From Pseudomonadota bacterium (GTDB taxonomy: Bacteria > Pseudomonadota > Gammaproteobacteria > Steroidobacterales > Steroidobacteraceae), in NCBI GenBank assembly GCA_021779875.1, contig JAJXZV010000407.1:1-9666 (forward strand): a stretch of DNA of 9,666 nucleotides. The letters run 5' to 3'. The notes under the pieces were generated by a model. It was given only the letters and a program-made list of their open reading frames with translations, did not search any database and was not told the origin of the DNA. Of the stretch, positions 6,553-9,666 are shown in pieces. A program made the translations under genes and the position numbers. The number at the start of each line of letters is the position of its first letter. Position 1 is the stretch's first letter.

Positions 6553-7325
6553 CGGCCGCTCCAGCGGGGGGCGCGTTTTTCCGCGAAGGCGCGCGCGCCT
6601 TCCTTGAGGTCCTCCGACCGGATCACTTTTTGCACGCCGTCGAGCGCATCGTGCAGCTCGAAGGCCAGGTGTTCGGGCACCATCTCGGAGTGGCGCAGGA
6701 GCTGCTTGATGGCCGGGAACAGCAGCGGCGGGCCCGACGCGAGCTGCCGGGCGATCTCGCGCGCCTTGGGCATGGCCTCGCCCTTGGGCACGACGTGGTT
6801 GGCGAGGCCCCAGTGCTTCGCTTCGGCGGCATCCATCCACCGGCCCGTGAGCAGGAACTCGACCGCGACGTGATAGGGGATCCGGCGCCGCAGCTTGATG
6901 GTGCCGGCGTCCGCCAGCACGCCGACATTGATCTCCGGAAGGGCGAAGCGCGCGTGCTCCTCCATGACGATGATGTCGGTGCCGAGCACCAGCTCGAAGC
7001 CTCCGCCGCAGGCGATGCCGTTGACCGCGGCGATGATCGGCTTGTCGAGATTGCGCGGGTAATTGAGTCCGCCGAAGCCGCCGGCCCCCCAATCGGAGTC
7101 GGAGGCCTCGCCCGCGGCGGCGGCCTTCAGGTCCCAGCCGGGGGAGAAGAAGCGTTCGCCCGCCCCCGTGATGATGGCGATGCGCAGCGCCGGGTCGTCG
7201 CGAAACGCGGTGAAGACCTCGTTGAGGCGGCGGCTCGCGCGCAGATCGATGGCGTTCGCCTTGGGCCGATCGAGCGTCACCTCGAGAATCGGACCGTCGG
7301 TGTGCAGCAGGATTCCGTCGGACAT
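6549..7325 (-). CDS. caiD: Crotonobetainyl-CoA hydratase (CaiD-like enoyl-CoA hydratase)
   Basis: This 258-residue crotonase-fold protein aligns, from memory, along its whole length with E. coli CaiD (261 residues), with no gap before the active site. Shared blocks include LDRPKANAID at 18-27, FRDDP at 41-45, IITGAGE at 51-57, GWDLKAAA at 63-70 and GGGFE at 107-111, and the ending is similar (AFAEKR...W.GR). The two catalytic glutamates of CaiD fall at the same numbers, E111 and E131. The enzyme interconverts crotonobetainyl-CoA and L-carnitinyl-CoA. Its ATG at 7325 has a strong G-rich ribosome site (GGGGGG, 5 nt away) and lies 16 nt after the CoA ligase stop, so both are in one operon. Its stop shares TTAA with the stop of the converging acyl-CoA dehydrogenase. 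A broader enoyl-CoA hydratase activity cannot be excluded, but the match is specific. Confidence 0.88.
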   Translation of the reverse strand: MSDGILLHTDGPILEVTLDRPKANAIDLRASRRLNEVFTAFRDDPALRIAIITGAGERFFSPGWDLKAAAAGEASDSDWGAGGFGGLNYPRNLDKPIIAAVNGIACGGGFELVLGTDIIVMEEHARFALPEINVGVLADAGTIKLRRRIPYHVAVEFLLTGRWMDAAEAKHWGLANHVVPKGEAMPKAREIARQLASGPPLLFPAIKQLLRHSEMVPEHLAFELHDALDGVQKVIRSEDLKEGARAFAEKRAPRWSGR

Positions 7326-7341
7326 GCGTTCCCCCCGGGTG

Positions 7342-9411
7342 TCAGGATCTCTTGAGGTGGCGGATCAACGCGTCCACGGCCACCACTCCGCGGCCGGCCG
7401 GCCGGACGATGAGCGGATTCACGTCGAGTTCGAGCAAGGTGTCGCGGTGGGCCTCGGCGTAGCGGGCGATCGCGAGGACCGCCTCGACGAGCGCCGGCGC
7501 GTCGCCGGGCGGTTTGCCGCGATGGCCGGCGAGCAGCCGGGCCGCTTTCACCCCATGGACTGCCCGTTCGATGCGCTCGCGCGTCCAGGGCGGCAGCACG
7601 CTCACCGAATCGGACCAGAGTTCGGTGAGCACGCCCCCGGTGCCGAGGACCAGCACCTGGCCGAACTGCGGGTCGAGCACGATGCCGGCCAACCACTCGG
7701 CGACACCGTCGCGGACCATCTCCTCGATCAAGAAGCGGTCCGAGAGCGCCGTCATCCGCTCCACGGCACGTTCGACCGAGGCGGCATCGCGCAGGTCGAG
7801 CGCCACGCCGCCGAGATCGCTCTTGTGGGCAAGCCTGGCATCGACGGCCTTGACCACCACCGGGAATCCGAGGGCGGCAGCGGCGGCCGCGGCGCCGGCC
7901 GGCGGCACCACCTGGCCGCGCGGTACGACCAGGCCGTGGGCCGCGAGAGCGGCCTTCGCGTCCGGCTCCGTCATGGCCGTGACCGGGCCCGCGAGGGCCG
8001 CGGTTGCGGGCGGATCGACCGCCACGCCGTGCGGGTCGGCCCAGGCGCGGCCGACGGCGGCGGCGAGGGCCAGCGCCTCCAGGGCTTCGCGCTGACCCTG
8101 CAAGGGCACCACGCCGCCCGCCTGGCAGCGCCGCCGGGTCGGCTCTCCCAGGGTCTCCGGCAGCGAACTGATCAGGGCGGCCAGGCTGGGCGCGCCGCCC
8201 GCCGCCTCGATGAAGGCATCGACCACGGCGTCGTAGGCACCGACGTCCGATTCCGGTTGCGGGGGGTAGTCCAGCATGAATCCGACGGCGTCGTATCCGG
8301 CGTCGAGCACCGCGGCGAACACGCGGCGCAGCGCCGGCGGGTCGAACCACAGGTAGGTGTGCAGGTCGAGGGGATTGGCGATGGCGACCCGGTCGCTCAG
8401 CAGGACCCGCAGCGCCTCCGACTTCGCCGCCGGCAGGGCCGCGAACTCGAGATCGAGCGTGCGCGCGACGTCGGAGGTCATGGCCATGTCCCCGCCCGAG
8501 GCGCCCATGACCAGCACCCGGCGCCCGGGCAGGGGGCCGCCCCGATGCAGGATCTTCAGCGTCTCGCACAGCGTGCTCAAGGTGTCGCAGCGCGCGAGCC
8601 CCGCCTGCCGGCAGTAGGCGTCGAACACCTGGTCGGCGCCGGCGAGCGCGCCCGTGTGGCTCTGCGCCGTGCGCGCGGCCGCCGCGGTGCGGCCGGATTT
8701 CACGATCGCGATCGGCTTGCCGGCCGCGCGCGCCGCATCGACGGCGCGTGCGAACCGTGCGGCGTCCTTGATGCCCTCGACGTACAGGCCGAACGCGGTC
8801 ACCCGCGGGTCCTCGCACAGCGCCTCGATCAGGTCTTCCACCGCCAGGCGCGTCTGGTTGCCGACCGTCACGAGATAGCCGATCGGCAGCGAACGGCGGT
8901 TGTACATCAGGGTCAGGGCGATGGTGCCGCTCTGGCAGATCAACGCCACGCCGCGCCCCGGCTCGGCGCCCACGACCTGGTCGGGCAGCATCGCGACGCG
9001 GTCGAAGAAATTCACGAAGCCATAGCAGTTCGGGCCGAGAAAGGGCAGGTCGCCGGCGGCCTCGCACAACGCATCCGTCAGGCTGCGTCCGAGATCCGTG
9101 CCGGTCTCGGCGAAGCCGGACGCGAAGCCCACGAAGCCGCCCGCGCCGCGGCGGGCCAGGGCCGCGGCGACCCCGGGGACCTCGACGTTGGGAACGGCCA
9201 CGAATGCCGCGTCCGGCGCCTCCGGGAGTTCCTCGACGCCGCGGTGGAACGCCTGCGCGTCGGTCGAGGGCCGGGTGGGATGCACCCGCCAGATCTTGCC
9301 GTCGTACCCGATGGCGCGATTGCCGGCCGCGACCGCGTCGGTCCAGGCGCTCGAGCCGATCAGGGCGATGCTGCGCGGCGCGAGCAGACGGTGCAGACGC
9401 GCGCGGCTCAC
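7342..9411 (-). CDS. ADP-forming acyl-CoA synthetase (acetate-CoA ligase alpha-beta type), candidate betaine-CoA ligase
   Basis: This is a 689-residue one-chain NDP-forming CoA ligase that makes acyl-CoA and ADP from acid, CoA and ATP through a phosphohistidine. Order of domains: CoA-binding Rossmann domain about 5-140 (LLAPRSIALIGSS at 9-21, LGPNCYGF at 125-132), succinyl-CoA-ligase-like domain about 150-290 with the phospho-acceptor H252 in AQSHTGAL, a second ligase subdomain about 300-455, then a beta-type ATP-grasp region 479-689 with HKSDLGGV at 529-536 and the metal-binding ELDVNPL at 661-667. The start is taken as GTG at 9411, 5 nt past the preceding stop. The frame is open to 9606 but the extension is an Arg/Ala-rich shadow overlapping that gene; a CTG at 9420 is another possible start. 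No strong Shine-Dalgarno is seen, so translational coupling is likely. Its place before caiD suggests gamma-butyrobetaine, crotonobetaine or carnitine as substrate (inference). Confidence 0.9.
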   Translation of the reverse strand: MSRARLHRLLAPRSIALIGSSAWTDAVAAGNRAIGYDGKIWRVHPTRPSTDAQAFHRGVEELPEAPDAAFVAVPNVEVPGVAAALARRGAGGFVGFASGFAETGTDLGRSLTDALCEAAGDLPFLGPNCYGFVNFFDRVAMLPDQVVGAEPGRGVALICQSGTIALTLMYNRRSLPIGYLVTVGNQTRLAVEDLIEALCEDPRVTAFGLYVEGIKDAARFARAVDAARAAGKPIAIVKSGRTAAAARTAQSHTGALAGADQVFDAYCRQAGLARCDTLSTLCETLKILHRGGPLPGRRVLVMGASGGDMAMTSDVARTLDLEFAALPAAKSEALRVLLSDRVAIANPLDLHTYLWFDPPALRRVFAAVLDAGYDAVGFMLDYPPQPESDVGAYDAVVDAFIEAAGGAPSLAALISSLPETLGEPTRRRCQAGGVVPLQGQREALEALALAAAVGRAWADPHGVAVDPPATAALAGPVTAMTEPDAKAALAAHGLVVPRGQVVPPAGAAAAAAALGFPVVVKAVDARLAHKSDLGGVALDLRDAASVERAVERMTALSDRFLIEEMVRDGVAEWLAGIVLDPQFGQVLVLGTGGVLTELWSDSVSVLPPWTRERIERAVHGVKAARLLAGHRGKPPGDAPALVEAVLAIARYAEAHRDTLLELDVNPLIVRPAGRGVVAVDALIRHLKRS

Positions 9412-9416
9412 GGTGC

Positions 9417-9665
9417 TCAGCGCCGCCGCAGTTCGATCTTGCGCGAAGGCGGCGTCCAGGCCGCGCGCCGCGCGTCGTCCGCCCTGAGCGCCTGCACGCG
9501 GCCGGCGATCTCGGGCGGGAACGGCGCGCTGGCGGGCCGCTCCCGCTGGATCACGTGCATCAGGAGCGACTCGGCCACCGCGGCAGGCTCCCCGAGCCGC
9601 GGGCACTCGAAGCGGGCGCCGGCGAGGATGCGCTTCGCGTCCGCATCGAGTATGACGGTGGACAC
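9417..9665 (-). CDS. Small protein of unknown function, upstream of the CoA ligase (possibly 5' truncated)
   Basis: The frame encodes 82 residues from a GTG at 9665, one base from the window edge, so the real start may lie outside. I do not recognise the family. The third codon positions are almost all G or C, as in its neighbours, which supports real coding. The protein is mixed alpha-like and rich in Arg, Ala, Glu and Pro, has one Cys (residue 21), no evident signal peptide or membrane segment, and a very basic end (KIELRRR). Its TGA is only 5 nt before the GTG start of the ADP-forming ligase, so the two are almost certainly co-transcribed and probably coupled in translation. It may be an accessory subunit of the ligase, or the C-terminus of a larger protein. 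No function is assigned. Confidence 0.6.
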   Translation of the reverse strand: MSTVILDADAKRILAGARFECPRLGEPAAVAESLLMHVIQRERPASAPFPPEIAGRVQALRADDARRAAWTPPSRKIELRRR

Positions 9666-9666
9666 G

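Noticed and set aside
6556..6580. Short hairpin (CCGC/GCGG) followed by five T's after the acyl-CoA dehydrogenase stop
   Set aside because: The stem is 4 bp, the T-run is 9 nt away, and the bases are coding for the conserved C-terminus of CaiD on the other strand.
7277..9067. 596-codon - strand frame in another phase over the CoA ligase
   Set aside because: Arg/Gly-rich shadow; the ligase frame carries all domain motifs, including the catalytic His.
9412..9606. N-terminal extension of the ligase frame up to 9606
   Set aside because: The added 65 residues are Arg/Ala-rich and overlap the small gene in another phase; the family's N-terminus starts at the GTG at 9411.

Overview
The window is a gene-dense, GC-rich segment. 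It has extreme G/C bias at codon third positions and almost no intergenic DNA, as in high-GC Proteobacteria. I cannot name the genus from sequence alone. No RNA gene, mobile element, CRISPR array or origin was seen. There are nine protein-coding genes, and the first (and possibly the last) is cut by a window edge.

Left block, + strand, 1-3173: the C-terminal half of a phytoene-dehydrogenase/PYROXD2-type FAD oxidoreductase, a GcvT/DmdA/LigM-type folate-dependent aminomethyl/demethyl transferase (ATGA overlap), and a PotA-type ABC transporter ATPase. They look like the end of one operon that takes up and oxidatively demethylates a small methylated compound. Middle block, + strand, 3255-6552: an L-carnitine 3-dehydrogenase fused to a betainyl-CoA-type thioesterase, a BetI-like TetR regulator and an acyl-CoA dehydrogenase. 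These genes are 2-5 nt apart and follow the only clearly AT-rich gap in the window (3201-3230), which holds an imperfect 25-bp dyad. Right block, - strand, 9665 down to 6549: a small unrecognised protein, an ADP-forming acyl-CoA synthetase of the one-chain alpha-beta type, and a CaiD-type crotonobetainyl-CoA hydratase. The middle and right blocks converge and share a TTAA at their stop codons.

Together the middle and right blocks spell out an aerobic CoA-linked route (inference): gamma-butyrobetaine is activated (ADP-forming ligase), oxidised to crotonobetainyl-CoA (acyl-CoA dehydrogenase), hydrated to carnitinyl-CoA (CaiD-like), released as carnitine, then oxidised to 3-dehydrocarnitine (LcdH domain). 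After a BKACE-type cleavage enzyme that is not in this window, betainyl-CoA would be hydrolysed to glycine betaine by the fused thioesterase. The left block could then serve uptake or demethylation of the same class of methylated amines. The strongest assignments are CaiD (both catalytic glutamates at the same residue numbers as in E. coli CaiD) and the dehydrogenase-thioesterase fusion. Substrates of the ligase, acyl-CoA dehydrogenase, oxidoreductase, GcvT-like protein and transporter are inferred from context only.
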